DNA from: Paenibacillus_AK sp041641375
Lineage (GTDB): Bacteria; Bacillota; Bacilli; Paenibacillales; YIM-B00363
Assembly: GCA_041641375.1 (NCBI GenBank)
Contig: JBEPYM010000172.1
Coordinates: 1-6,925 of the forward strand
Direction: 5' to 3'
DNA: 6,925 nt
Shown: one piece after another, positions 1-5,610 of the stretch
How positions within the stretch are numbered: the stretch's first letter is position 1
How the letters are laid out: every line of letters starts with the position of its first letter
Program-made: the position numbers and the translations under genes
Notes under the pieces: model-generated
Told to the model about the DNA's origin: nothing
The model's database searches: none
Seen by the model: only the letters and a program-made list of their open reading frames with translations

Positions 1-821
1 AAGGTGAAGAAGGTCGTGGGCGCAATCAGTACGAATGGAGTGCCCTCCAGCAGGATAACCACCCGCCCCTCCAGCAGCCCGGCGCACGCTACGTCAGGGC
101 GTTCCGTAGCCAGGAGCTGCGGGAACGGAGAATACGGGTTATCCTCGATCCATTCCTCAATATGAGCGCTGTCCAGAATCGCATCCGCGTCGATTCGCTC
201 GATTCGACTGCGAACCTCTTGTATGAGTTTGGGATCCGCTATCCCTGCTAGATAAGCGACCACAATCGTAGATTCAGATTGCCGACCTGCTTTCATCTGT
301 TTGAATTTCAAATTTGATTTTTTCAGCCTTCTTCGGATCAGCGACATATTGACCTGCAGCGTCTCGACAAAGCCTTCCCTCGGACCTCGGACAACCGTCT
401 CCGCCTTGGGCTCCTCGATCGCACGCTGCGGCCAGCTCGTCACGTTTACGGACAGCGCTTGAATGGACCCGTCCGCCAGCAGCACCGCATGACCGTCCGA
501 TAGATGCTCCGTCATTTGCTCGAATGTATCGATAAAGGAATACGAGGCTGCCGAAATATTTCGGGCCAGCTCTTGGATCGAGCCGGCTGTTCCGCTCGAA
601 TGTCGCAGCGGCGCCAATACGCACCGCTCGATTTCTTCTTTGCTCGATAATCCATCTATATAAACAAGCAGCATTTCCGTCTCGCCGGATATCAACTGCT
701 GGAACATAACATCCGAGCAATCCTCATAATGCGTTTTCAAGCGTCGAAGGCTCACTTCCAATTGACTAGAAAGCGGAACAGAGCCTTCCGGGATTGCTGC
801 TTGCCTGGTCCCAATGGTCAT
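1..821 (-). CDS. GerA-family spore germination receptor A subunit, N-terminal part (partial at left edge)
   Basis: Reading the minus strand from the ATG at 819-821 gives an uninterrupted 273-residue frame that leaves the window at base 1. It contains hallmark blocks of the GerA/GerKA A-subunit family: RGPREGFVE near residue 145, NPYSPFPQ near 230, and TERPDVACAGLLEGRVV followed by a conserved ITT-like segment (APTTFF) near 240-272. These belong to the soluble N-terminal domain that precedes the membrane helices; the helices lie outside the window. Full-length family members are roughly 480-530 residues, so about half is visible. In the family, this subunit sits in the spore inner membrane with B and C subunits and takes part in germinant sensing. 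The frame is open upstream of the ATG but has no better start; a G-rich run (GGGGGGG) just upstream is a poor ribosome binding site. A terminator separates it from the sugar genes upstream, so it should have its own promoter; a weak sigma-G-like GTATA/CAAATAA pair lies near 870-890. Which receptor (gerA, gerB, gerK type) cannot be told. Confidence 0.93.
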   Translation of the reverse strand, partial: MTIGTRQAAIPEGSVPLSSQLEVSLRRLKTHYEDCSDVMFQQLISGETEMLLVYIDGLSSKEEIERCVLAPLRHSSGTAGSIQELARNISAASYSFIDTFEQMTEHLSDGHAVLLADGSIQALSVNVTSWPQRAIEEPKAETVVRGPREGFVETLQVNMSLIRRRLKKSNLKFKQMKAGRQSESTIVVAYLAGIADPKLIQEVRSRIERIDADAILDSAHIEEWIEDNPYSPFPQLLATERPDVACAGLLEGRVVILLEGTPFVLIAPTTFFT

Positions 822-890
822 GATCCGCCCCCCCGAGCAACAACATGAAAGATCTATCCCATTATTTGCATTCGTCGCGATATGTATACG

Positions 891-921
891 AGAAAAAGGA
901 CCCCGGCATCTGCCGCGGTCC
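891..921 (-). terminator. Rho-independent terminator of the sugar operon
   Basis: On the minus strand a GGACC/GGTCC stem (917-921 with 898-902), one G-G mismatch, a CGGC/GCCG stem and an AGAT loop are followed directly by TTTTT (893-897). It lies 20 bases after the stop of the isomerase-like gene and before the GerA-family start, so it separates the two transcription units. Confidence 0.85.
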
Positions 922-940
922 CTATTCCAATCCTTAATTC

Positions 941-1795
941 TTATCCTTCATACCATTCTTTCATGTACTGCACATACGTCTTCAGCAGCTCCTTGGAAGA
1001 GAGCGCGCCGCTGAAGTCCTCGACGCCGAACCAGCCGTTGTAGCCGACAGCCTTCAGATCCGCCACCACTTTATGCCAAGGCACAATGCCTTCCTTCATC
1101 GGCGACCAGACGGACTTCCACGCTTGAGCACGCGCTTCCCGCGAGCCGGTCGGAATCCATGCCGCATTCTTGACATGGACATGCGCCAAATACGGGCCAA
1201 GCAGCTCCATACCCATGCGGAAATGCTCAAAGCCTTCATGGATCATATTGCCCGGGTCGAACAGGACGCCGACATGTTCCGGGTTGAAGCGGCTTACGAG
1301 TCGATGCGCAAGTCCCGCGCTTGGCGCGATCGTCACGTGATGCGTTTCAACAAGAGCCTTGACACCGTATGTCTTCGACAGCTCTTCGACCGCATGCAGG
1401 TAGGTAACCGCCTGATCATACAGCGTGTTATAATCGACCGTTCCGTCGTAACGAGGTACGCCGGCGCGAATCGCCGGTGCGCCTATCCGCTTCGCGACAC
1501 GCATCACATGCTCCGTCGCTTCCACGTCGCCGCAGTTCAAATACGGAGTAAGCCCCGCTACAACCAGGCCGTTATCCTGCGTTGCCTTCACAAACCGATT
1601 CAGCTCCTCGTCCGAGGCGGCAGGATCAATCGAGGCCAGATTGTTTCTCCAGAACGAAGGTGCTTCCTGCCTCGCGTCCTCCGGTACATCCTTGAACCGC
1701 CATTCAATGCCTTGAAGCCCCGCTTCCTTGGCGCTGGCACACAGCTCCTCCGGCGTCAAATCGGGCGTAACCACTGTAAATACGGATAACTTCAA
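941..1795 (-). CDS. Sugar phosphate isomerase/epimerase-like TIM-barrel protein
   Basis: This 284-residue protein belongs to the xylose isomerase-like / AP endonuclease family 2 superfamily, whose members isomerise or epimerise sugars and inositol derivatives at a divalent metal. The likely metal ligands are all present at the ends of barrel strands: Glu in LVETHH (about residue 151), Asp in LFDPGNM (180), His in HVHVK (205-207) and Glu in FGVEDFS (259). Length is normal for the family. Three starts are possible: GTG at 1819 has no ribosome binding site, ATG at 1804 directly abuts AAAGGGG, and TTG at 1795 lies 9 bases from that AAAGGGG and begins MKLSVFT, a usual family start. I chose TTG. 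The gene follows the aldose epimerase-like gene by about 44 bases and shares its promoter and a terminator, so the pair probably handles one carbohydrate. The substrate is not readable from the sequence; the protein could equally be annotated simply as a TIM-barrel protein. Confidence 0.9.
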   Translation of the reverse strand: MKLSVFTVVTPDLTPEELCASAKEAGLQGIEWRFKDVPEDARQEAPSFWRNNLASIDPAASDEELNRFVKATQDNGLVVAGLTPYLNCGDVEATEHVMRVAKRIGAPAIRAGVPRYDGTVDYNTLYDQAVTYLHAVEELSKTYGVKALVETHHVTIAPSAGLAHRLVSRFNPEHVGVLFDPGNMIHEGFEHFRMGMELLGPYLAHVHVKNAAWIPTGSREARAQAWKSVWSPMKEGIVPWHKVVADLKAVGYNGWFGVEDFSGALSSKELLKTYVQYMKEWYEG

Positions 1796-1839
1796 CCGAT
1801 TCATCCCCTTTATGCACACGTTAACATGCTAGATCAGGT

Positions 1840-2814
1840 TCATTGTACCTCAGATCCGAGAAGAATGGAAGACAGTTTTTGCGTATAACGAAAGGTTTCT
1901 TGCGGCTCCAATCTCCCCGCTCCCGTCACCTGCTTGTCCCACGGCAGACCATAGGCATCGGTCAAGCAGGAATAAGGCTCGAACGAAACTGCGCTCGCCC
2001 AGCTCGGCTTGAATGCAACCACAAAAGGAAAGCCTGCGTCCAGCTGCAGCAGCAGCTTACGTCCAAGCTTCGGCCGGATCAGCTCCACCACATTCTCCTC
2101 ACGCCGCTCCAGCTCGAGCATATGGTACCCTTCGTCCGTCAATTCCGACACCGGAACTCCGCCCGGCAGCTTTGCGCATAGCGGCGTTTCCTCCCGATAG
2201 CCGCTGATGAAGAAGCTTTCAACCGGCCATTCCCAACGGACAGGCATCACGGTTACCGCATCGGGCTCCATCTTGAAATACGGATGGAAGCCGAGCAGCA
2301 GCGGCGCTGATTCTGTCCCTTCGTTGCTGATCTCCCCTTCCAACGCCAGCGCACCGTTCTGCAGGCGCCACGTCATGCGGAAGGTCAGCGCAAAGGGCAT
2401 ATACCGGAACAAATCGGTATGTTCTTCAAATTTGAATTCCGAGGTGAGCCATGCACCGGCACTGTCATCCGCGCCCGAGCCGACCACGCGCCATGGCTTA
2501 TGCTTCAGCTCTCCATGGCTGTAATGCTTGCCGGGGTCCGCCGGCAGCTCGTACACCTGGCCGTCGAACTCCAATCTCGAATTCTTGATCCGGTTCGGCG
2601 GGCACAGGATCGGATAGCCGTATCGGCTCGAATAGTCGCGCAGCTCCTGCAGCCCCGGCGGCTCAAGCAGCCATTCGATTCCCTCTACTGCATAACGAAA
2701 CGCATTGTTGCCAATTGCGGGCACGACGCATGCCTCCGCCTGCGCTGTTGCATCACGCAGCTCGTACACCAGCTCTCCATCCCTCTGAACCGCATTTATC
2801 TCATACCTCGCCAT
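1840..2814 (-). CDS. Aldose 1-epimerase (galactose mutarotase-like) family protein
   Basis: A 324-residue protein of the galactose mutarotase-like beta-sandwich fold, which in characterised members interconverts alpha and beta anomers of sugars in the cytoplasm. Visible family signatures are PPNRIKN (Arg about residue 75), the SHGELKHKPW segment with a conserved His near 100, the GFHPYF motif (His about 177, the usual catalytic acid) and the C-terminal SFEPYSCLTDAYG (Glu about 279, the usual catalytic base). Length matches the family (about 300-350). GTG 2847 and ATG 2841 are in-frame upstream starts, but the promoter at 2854-2881 puts the transcript start near 2847, which would leave almost no leader. 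ATG 2814 has AAGGGAG 8 bases upstream, and I prefer it. It is the first gene of a two-gene operon with the isomerase-like gene. The substrate is unknown; some family members act on hexose 6-phosphates or have lost catalysis, but the key His and Glu are kept here. Confidence 0.92.
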   Translation of the reverse strand: MARYEINAVQRDGELVYELRDATAQAEACVVPAIGNNAFRYAVEGIEWLLEPPGLQELRDYSSRYGYPILCPPNRIKNSRLEFDGQVYELPADPGKHYSHGELKHKPWRVVGSGADDSAGAWLTSEFKFEEHTDLFRYMPFALTFRMTWRLQNGALALEGEISNEGTESAPLLLGFHPYFKMEPDAVTVMPVRWEWPVESFFISGYREETPLCAKLPGGVPVSELTDEGYHMLELERREENVVELIRPKLGRKLLLQLDAGFPFVVAFKPSWASAVSFEPYSCLTDAYGLPWDKQVTGAGRLEPQETFRYTQKLSSILLGSEVQ

Positions 2815-2853
2815 CACGTCCGCTCCCTTCGAATTTTCCATTTTCACCCTTTC

Positions 2854-2881
2854 ATTATATCGGATCCAATTGATTTGTCAC
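2854..2881 (-). promoter_or_regulatory. Sigma-A-type promoter of the aldose epimerase operon
   Basis: On the minus strand the -35 box GTGACA (2876-2881, 5 of 6 bases to consensus) and a perfect -10 TATAAT (2854-2859) are 16 bases apart. The predicted transcript start is near 2847, about 33 bases before the preferred ATG at 2814. Its -35 bases coincide with those of the divergent gerP-like promoter. Confidence 0.75.
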
Positions 2882-2907
2882 CCCTCGCGACAGCTGCCCA
2901 TACAATA
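2880..2907 (+). promoter_or_regulatory. Sigma-K-like (mother-cell) promoter of the gerP-like operon
   Basis: CATACAATA (2899-2907) fits the sigma-K -10 consensus CATANNNTA and also the sigma-E form CATACANT. The dinucleotide AC expected at -35 lies 17 bases upstream (2880-2881). Established knowledge: the gerP operon of Bacillus subtilis is transcribed by sigma-K late in the mother cell. No ATATT-like sigma-E -35 is evident. The leader to the first ATG would be about 22 bases and contains AAAGGATGAG. Confidence 0.6.
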
Positions 2908-2936
2908 AACCAAACGTGTTAAAGGATGAGCAAATC

Positions 2937-3161
2937 ATGGCCCTCGTCAACAACATCTTTAACATACGGGTGAACAACGTTTCCAGCAACGGCTCCGTCA
3001 ACTTCGGAAACGTCATTGTTAAAGGGAATATGGCGAATTCGAAAATGATCGGAGGCCAAACGATCGTCGGCGATTCCTTCAATTCTCCGTCCGTGTACAA
3101 TTTCAACCGCAACATCGCCAATGATCCTGACGTGAACGATCAGGCTCAGGCGCAGTTATAA
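2937..3161 (+). CDS. GerPA/GerPF-family spore germination protein, copy 1
   Basis: This 74-residue protein belongs to the GerPA/GerPF family, seen in the motif SNGSVNFGN near residues 17-25 and the NDPDVNDQ block near 62-69, both typical of B. subtilis GerPA and GerPF. The family is a set of small spore-coat-associated proteins needed for germinants to pass the coat quickly. It has no signal peptide or membrane segment. The ATG at 2937 is preceded by AAAGGATGAG at good spacing; a GTG at 2916 in frame overlaps that site and is not needed. It is the first gene of a plus-strand operon of five and is followed 26 bases later by a close paralogue (47 of 74 residues identical by hand alignment). Which B. 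subtilis GerP subunit it corresponds to is uncertain, since PA and PF resemble each other. Confidence 0.88.
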   Translation: MALVNNIFNIRVNNVSSNGSVNFGNVIVKGNMANSKMIGGQTIVGDSFNSPSVYNFNRNIANDPDVNDQAQAQL

Positions 3162-3187
3162 TCCGATCAAGGAAGGTGTGACCGCTT

Positions 3188-3412
3188 ATGCCGCTCGTCA
3201 ACAATGTGTTCAATATTCGGGTCAACAACATCTCAAGCAACGGAACGGTCGATTTCGGGAGCGCGATATATAAGGGGCTTGCCGCCAACAACAAAATTGT
3301 CGGGGGACAGCGTCACCTTGGCGACATGTTCAACAGCCCGGTCATCGACAGCGCCAACTTTAACTTTGCGAACGACCCGGGCGTGAACGACCAGACGCAG
3401 AGCCAGCTTTAA
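3188..3412 (+). CDS. GerPA/GerPF-family spore germination protein, copy 2
   Basis: A second 74-residue GerPA/GerPF-family protein, exactly as long as the preceding one and about 64 % identical without gaps. The ends are the best conserved: VNNVFNIRVNNISSNG at residues 4-19 and FANDPGVNDQ at 60-69. The middle (31-60) has diverged, for example RHLGDM in place of TIVGDS. The start ATG is preceded by AAGGAAGGTG about 9 bases upstream. The stop is 15 bases before the next gene, so translation is tightly linked. The pair looks like an in-place tandem duplication that has had time to diverge, perhaps giving the two subunits different partners, as PA and PF do in Bacillus; that last point is inference. 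Confidence 0.88.
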   Translation: MPLVNNVFNIRVNNISSNGTVDFGSAIYKGLAANNKIVGGQRHLGDMFNSPVIDSANFNFANDPGVNDQTQSQL

Positions 3413-3427
3413 CCGCGGAGGCCGCTG

Positions 3428-3745
3428 ATGAATATTCGAATTCATACGATCCATGTCAATTCCATCAGCAACATCGGCTCGCTGAATGTCGGAAAAACGA
3501 TGCTCCTCCGCAACACCGCCACTTCCTACAAGGTGACGGAGGACCCCGGAGCAGACGGTGCGCTCGCAGCCGGCTTAACGCCGGGTGACGCCCCTGCTGC
3601 AGCAGCTGCGGAAGCGGGCGCCGTCGTGCCCGCTGCGGGCGTTGATACGTCCGCGGCCGCCGTCACGACCGCTGGTGCGCCTGGCAGCGTTACGCCGGAC
3701 GGCTCAACAGCTGCTCAAGCCGATGTGAGCGGGACAGCTTCATAA
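3428..3745 (+). CDS. GerPB/GerPD-like germination protein with Ala-rich tail
   Basis: The first 36 residues (MNIRIHTIHVNSISNIGSLN and on to about SYKV) align with the amino ends of the two preceding genes: I-x-V-N-x-I-S-x-x-G-S-L-N-V-G. The form I-S-N-x-G-S-x-x-V-G also recalls GerPB and GerPD of B. subtilis, and the position between PA/PF-type genes and gerPC fits that cluster. Residues from about 41 to 105 are a low-complexity tail rich in Ala, Gly, Thr, Ser, Asp and Pro with no aromatic residues, probably disordered. CGGAGG lies 6 bases before the ATG. It ends 15 bases before gerPC. The family call rests on a short motif and on gene order, so the exact subunit name is withheld. Confidence 0.75.
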   Translation: MNIRIHTIHVNSISNIGSLNVGKTMLLRNTATSYKVTEDPGADGALAAGLTPGDAPAAAAAEAGAVVPAAGVDTSAAAVTTAGAPGSVTPDGSTAAQADVSGTAS

Positions 3746-3760
3746 GAAGGAGGGAGCAGC

Positions 3761-4168
3761 ATGCAGGTGTGGCATCCGTATTTTTATCAGCTGGAGCAGC
3801 GGCTGAAGGAGCTTCAGCAATTCGTGGACGAGCAAAAAAGCCGGAACGAGAAGCTCGAGCTTATGGTCGAAGCGCTGGAGCAGCAGAAGCAAGAGTGGTC
3901 CGAGCAGCGAAGATGGCTGGAAGGGCAGGTCGAAAGGCTGGAAGGAATTAAGCCCATTCGGATTGAAGCGATCAATTATAAGATCCAGGAGCTGACGGTC
4001 AAAGAGCTGAGCGGAACGCTGAACATCGGCATGACTGCGCTGTCCGATCCGGAGGAAATAGGCAAATGGTTCAATGGCAAGCAGGAGCAGTCTACGGAGG
4101 ACACGCCAGGCGAGCAGGCTGTACAGCTTGACGACCTGGCATCCACGCAGAAAGGGGTGGGCGAATGA
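3761..4168 (+). CDS. gerPC: Spore germination protein GerPC
   Basis: A 135-residue protein with the layout of GerPC. After an aromatic start (MQVWHPYFYQLEQRL) comes a charged coiled-coil region of heptad-like E, Q, K and L residues at about 8-62. Then comes the family signature at about 64-92, with RIEAINYKIQELTVKELSG followed by TLNIGM. In B. subtilis GerPC the equivalent region reads as an R-x-E-x-x-x-Y-K/x-F-x-Q-L block ending in GTLNIG, so the match is specific. The C-terminal 35 residues are acidic and Gln/Glu-rich. Members are thought to help build the coat-associated GerP assembly that lets germinants reach the receptors. A very strong ribosome binding site, AAGGAGGG, lies 6 bases upstream. 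The stop overlaps the next start (ATGA at 4165-4168), so the Hsp20 gene is translationally coupled to it. Confidence 0.88.
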   Translation: MQVWHPYFYQLEQRLKELQQFVDEQKSRNEKLELMVEALEQQKQEWSEQRRWLEGQVERLEGIKPIRIEAINYKIQELTVKELSGTLNIGMTALSDPEEIGKWFNGKQEQSTEDTPGEQAVQLDDLASTQKGVGE

Positions 4169-4632
4169 GTCAAGATATGAACCAGCTGCCGCCGAATTGG
4201 CAGCAATTTCTGGGGATGTTCGGTGATTCGACGGGAATGTCGATGACGCCTTCGGACGCGAACTGGAGCGACCCGAATTGGATCGAGCAATATGTACAGG
4301 ATATGGTGCGCCGCTCGTTCCGCGGCTTCGGCATGAACACATCGTCTTCATCGAGCGCAGGGGCTATGCCCGGCAATACGTTCGAAACCCACCAGCAGGT
4401 CGTCGTAAAATTTCATGTTCCCCCGAACACGAACCTGCGCAAGGTCAGACTGTATCTGTACACCCACAAGCTCGTCCTTGAAGGACCGGGCAGCATGAAT
4501 CACACGGTACGACTGCCTTCCCCAGTAGACCCGATGAGCGGAAAAGCTGTGTATAAGGATGGAGTGCTGCAAATTCAAATGAGAAAACGTGCCGATACGG
4601 ACGAGTTCCATGAAATTGCGATTATGCGGTAG
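4165..4632 (+). CDS. Hsp20/alpha-crystallin family protein in the gerP-like operon
   Basis: 155 residues. The amino half (1-70) is Met, Asn, Trp and Ser-rich with an SSSSSAGAMPG linker. From about residue 74 a beta-sandwich follows, FETHQQVVVKFHVPP through to VLQIQMRKR, whose end AVYKDGVLQIQM has the A-x-x-x-x-G-V-L signature of alpha-crystallin domains. A short C-terminal IAIM may serve as the I-x-I anchor used in oligomer assembly. Small heat-shock proteins bind unfolding proteins; CotM and CotP of B. subtilis are alpha-crystallin-type coat proteins. Given the four-base overlap with gerPC, a coat role is the best guess. The domain is divergent, and there is no recognisable terminator after the stop. 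It converges with a minus-strand reading frame only 5 bases away. Confidence 0.82.
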   Translation: MSQDMNQLPPNWQQFLGMFGDSTGMSMTPSDANWSDPNWIEQYVQDMVRRSFRGFGMNTSSSSSAGAMPGNTFETHQQVVVKFHVPPNTNLRKVRLYLYTHKLVLEGPGSMNHTVRLPSPVDPMSGKAVYKDGVLQIQMRKRADTDEFHEIAIMR

Positions 4633-4637
4633 TCTCG

Positions 4638-4895
4638 TTAATCGAGAGGTCCGGACTGCTGCCTGAGCCAAAGTGTGAATCCAGGACCGAAGGTGGTCCC
4701 GAGCCTTGCGCCGAGCATAAAGCCCAGGCCGCTCATCGCCGCTTCGAACACCGGGGAGATCGGGAGCGGATATATGGGCTGGAGCGGCTTACGTGGAACG
4801 ACCCGCCGACTGACCGCCGTGGGGGCCGTTGATCGGGCTGTTGATCGGGCTGTTGCTCGTCGGACAAACCTTCGTCTGCTGCTCTTATGCCGCAT
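4638..4895 (-). CDS. Hypothetical basic protein with Gly-rich hydrophobic tail (doubtful gene)
   Basis: An 85-residue frame that I do not recognise. Residues 1-35 are very basic (many Arg in RRRFVRRATAR and RRVVPRK), 36-48 are Pro-rich, and 53-76 (MSGLGFMLGARLGTTFGPGF) are Gly-rich and hydrophobic, resembling the tail of the next gene upstream. The second half uses GC-ending codons like real genes here; the first half uses many CGA, AGA and AGG codons, and an internal 12-base tandem repeat supplies residues near 17-24. The ribosome binding site is weak (AAGG abutting the ATG, AGGAT 10 bases away). It would be the last gene of the minus-strand run. It may be a real coat-type protein or only an open frame. 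Confidence 0.4.
   Translation of the reverse strand: MRHKSSRRRFVRRATARSTARSTAPTAVSRRVVPRKPLQPIYPLPISPVFEAAMSGLGFMLGARLGTTFGPGFTLWLRQQSGPLD
4829..4852. repeat. 12-bp direct tandem repeat, two copies
   Basis: TTGATCGGGCTG occurs twice head to tail (4829-4840 and 4841-4852), followed by TTGCTCG, which begins like a third copy with one change. Twelve bases keep the reading frame of the overlapping 85-residue frame, where it encodes a repeated Thr-Ala-Arg-Ser unit. Confidence 0.85.
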
Positions 4896-4985
4896 CCTTG
4901 TACCACATCCTGTCAGGGTTGGTTGACAAACCCGTCAGAAGCGGACGCAGCCTGCTGCGAACCGCCTCCGACAGATATGACATCA

Positions 4986-5330
4986 TTACCAGAAAAAGAA
5001 CGGAGCCGTGAACAAAGCACCCAGCAGAAACAGCGGAAGCACAAGGCCAAGACCAAAGCCAAGGCCTGCTCCAAAGAAGCTCACCTTAACGTCCTTCTTC
5101 CCTCTCTTGCGAGCCTCCGCCTTAATGGCCGGATCGGACTTGATTTTGCGCTCCATCGAAGCGACCTGGGCCGGTGTTGCTCCAGTCTGGCGGAATACGA
5201 GGTGTCCGTCGCGTACACAATCAATGACTCCACACACAACATCGCCATGAACCGTCATTGCTGCTACATATTGGCCGCAGTATGGCTGAAGCATCGCTTC
5301 CGTCATCGGGTATCTTGCAACAAGTGGCAT
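4986..5330 (-). CDS. Hypothetical protein with small beta-barrel-like core and Gly-rich hydrophobic tail
   Basis: 114 residues when started at the ATG at 5330, which has GAGGTGA about 8-9 bases upstream; the in-frame GTG at 5342 sits on top of that site. Residues 15-46 (from LQPYCGQYVAAMTVHGDVV to DGHLVF) form a strand-turn-strand pattern like small SH3/LSm-type barrels found in several short Bacillota sporulation proteins. Residues 48-83 are charged with many Lys. The last 30 residues are strongly hydrophobic and Gly-rich (FGLGLVLPLFLLG) and end in FFFW: a possible single membrane segment or a self-assembling coat-type tail. Three Cys are present (18, 33, 38). It follows the YjcZ-like gene and its terminator by about 36 bases with no obvious promoter of its own, so read-through is possible. 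I do not recognise the family with confidence. Confidence 0.75.
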   Translation of the reverse strand: MPLVARYPMTEAMLQPYCGQYVAAMTVHGDVVCGVIDCVRDGHLVFRQTGATPAQVASMERKIKSDPAIKAEARKRGKKDVKVSFFGAGLGFGLGLVLPLFLLGALFTAPFFFW

Positions 5331-5365
5331 CTGTGATATCACCTCACCTATCTTCAGGATGGAAG

Positions 5366-5394
5366 AGAAAAACCATCGGCCCTCAGGCCGATGG
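5366..5394 (-). terminator. Rho-independent terminator after the YjcZ-like gene
   Basis: A perfect 9-bp stem (CCATCGGCC with GGCCGATGG; 5373-5381 and 5386-5394) with a 4-base loop is followed on the minus strand by TTTTT (5368-5372). It begins 9 bases after the TAA of the 35-residue gene. On the plus strand there is no T tract, so it is directional. Confidence 0.9.
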
Positions 5395-5403
5395 CTTCAT
5401 GCC

Positions 5404-5511
5404 TTAAAAACCAAATATGCCGGAGCGAAGGATGATTACAAGCAGGATATACAGGACAAGAATTGCTCCCGTCGATGTCCAGATCCCTGCTGCAGGAGGA
5501 ACACATGCCAT
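5404..5511 (-). CDS. YjcZ-like small sporulation membrane peptide (35 aa)
   Basis: A 35-residue gene starting at ATG 5509-5511 and ending at TAA 5404-5406. An excellent ribosome binding site, AAGGAGGTGG, lies 7 bases upstream. The peptide begins MACVPPAAGIWTSTG, then has one hydrophobic helix at about residues 16-28 (AILVLYILLVIIL) and ends RSGIFGF. This small Gly/Ala/Thr-Gly segment followed by a V/I/L run of the type ALIVVLFILLIII is the pattern of YjcZ-family sporulation proteins of Bacillus and Paenibacillus, whose function is poorly known. A sigma-K-like promoter lies upstream and a strong terminator follows directly, so it looks like a one-gene unit. The signals around it make the gene itself secure; the family name rests on pattern and size. 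Confidence 0.82.
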   Translation of the reverse strand: MACVPPAAGIWTSTGAILVLYILLVIILRSGIFGF

Positions 5512-5543
5512 GGCTAAGCCACCTCCTTGCGCTTTAGTTGATA

Positions 5544-5571
5544 TATCCTATGCGCTTTCTGGCGGCTCGGT
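5544..5571 (-). promoter_or_regulatory. Sigma-K-like promoter of the YjcZ-like gene
   Basis: On the minus strand CATAGGATA (5544-5552) fits CATANNNTA, with AC 17 bases upstream (5570-5571), the same geometry as the gerP-like promoter. The leader to the ATG at 5511 would be about 25 bases and contains the ribosome binding site at 5519-5528. Confidence 0.55.
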
Positions 5572-5610
5572 ATGGTTATTCGTCCATGATGGCGGCATTT
5601 TTGCAGGCAG

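Noticed and set aside
274..720. 148-residue minus-strand open frame
   Set aside because: It is in another frame of the GerA-family gene, whose true frame runs from 821 through base 1 with clear family motifs.
1073..1789. 238-residue plus-strand open frame
   Set aside because: Antisense to the isomerase-like gene, which keeps all metal-ligand motifs; the frame is Arg-rich in the way of reverse shadows in GC-rich DNA.
2916..2936. GTG start of the first gerP-like gene
   Set aside because: The GTG precedes and the extension would cover the ribosome binding site AAAGGATGAG; the ATG at 2937 aligns exactly with the start of the paralogue.
3740..4351. 203-residue minus-strand open frame
   Set aside because: Antisense to gerPC and the Hsp20 gene, both supported by motifs and ribosome binding sites; its Leu/Ser/Pro-rich composition is a shadow of the coiled coil.
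4633..4649. TCTCG-TTAAT-CGAGA hairpin as terminator of the gerP-like operon
   Set aside because: The stem is only 5 bp and neither side has a T tract, so it does not qualify as a Rho-independent terminator.
4829..5011. Plus-strand frame beginning with a hydrophobic LIGLLIGLLLVG run
   Set aside because: The hydrophobic run is produced by the 12-bp tandem repeat, the start is TTG without a good ribosome binding site, and the frame overlaps the end of the minus-strand 114-residue gene.
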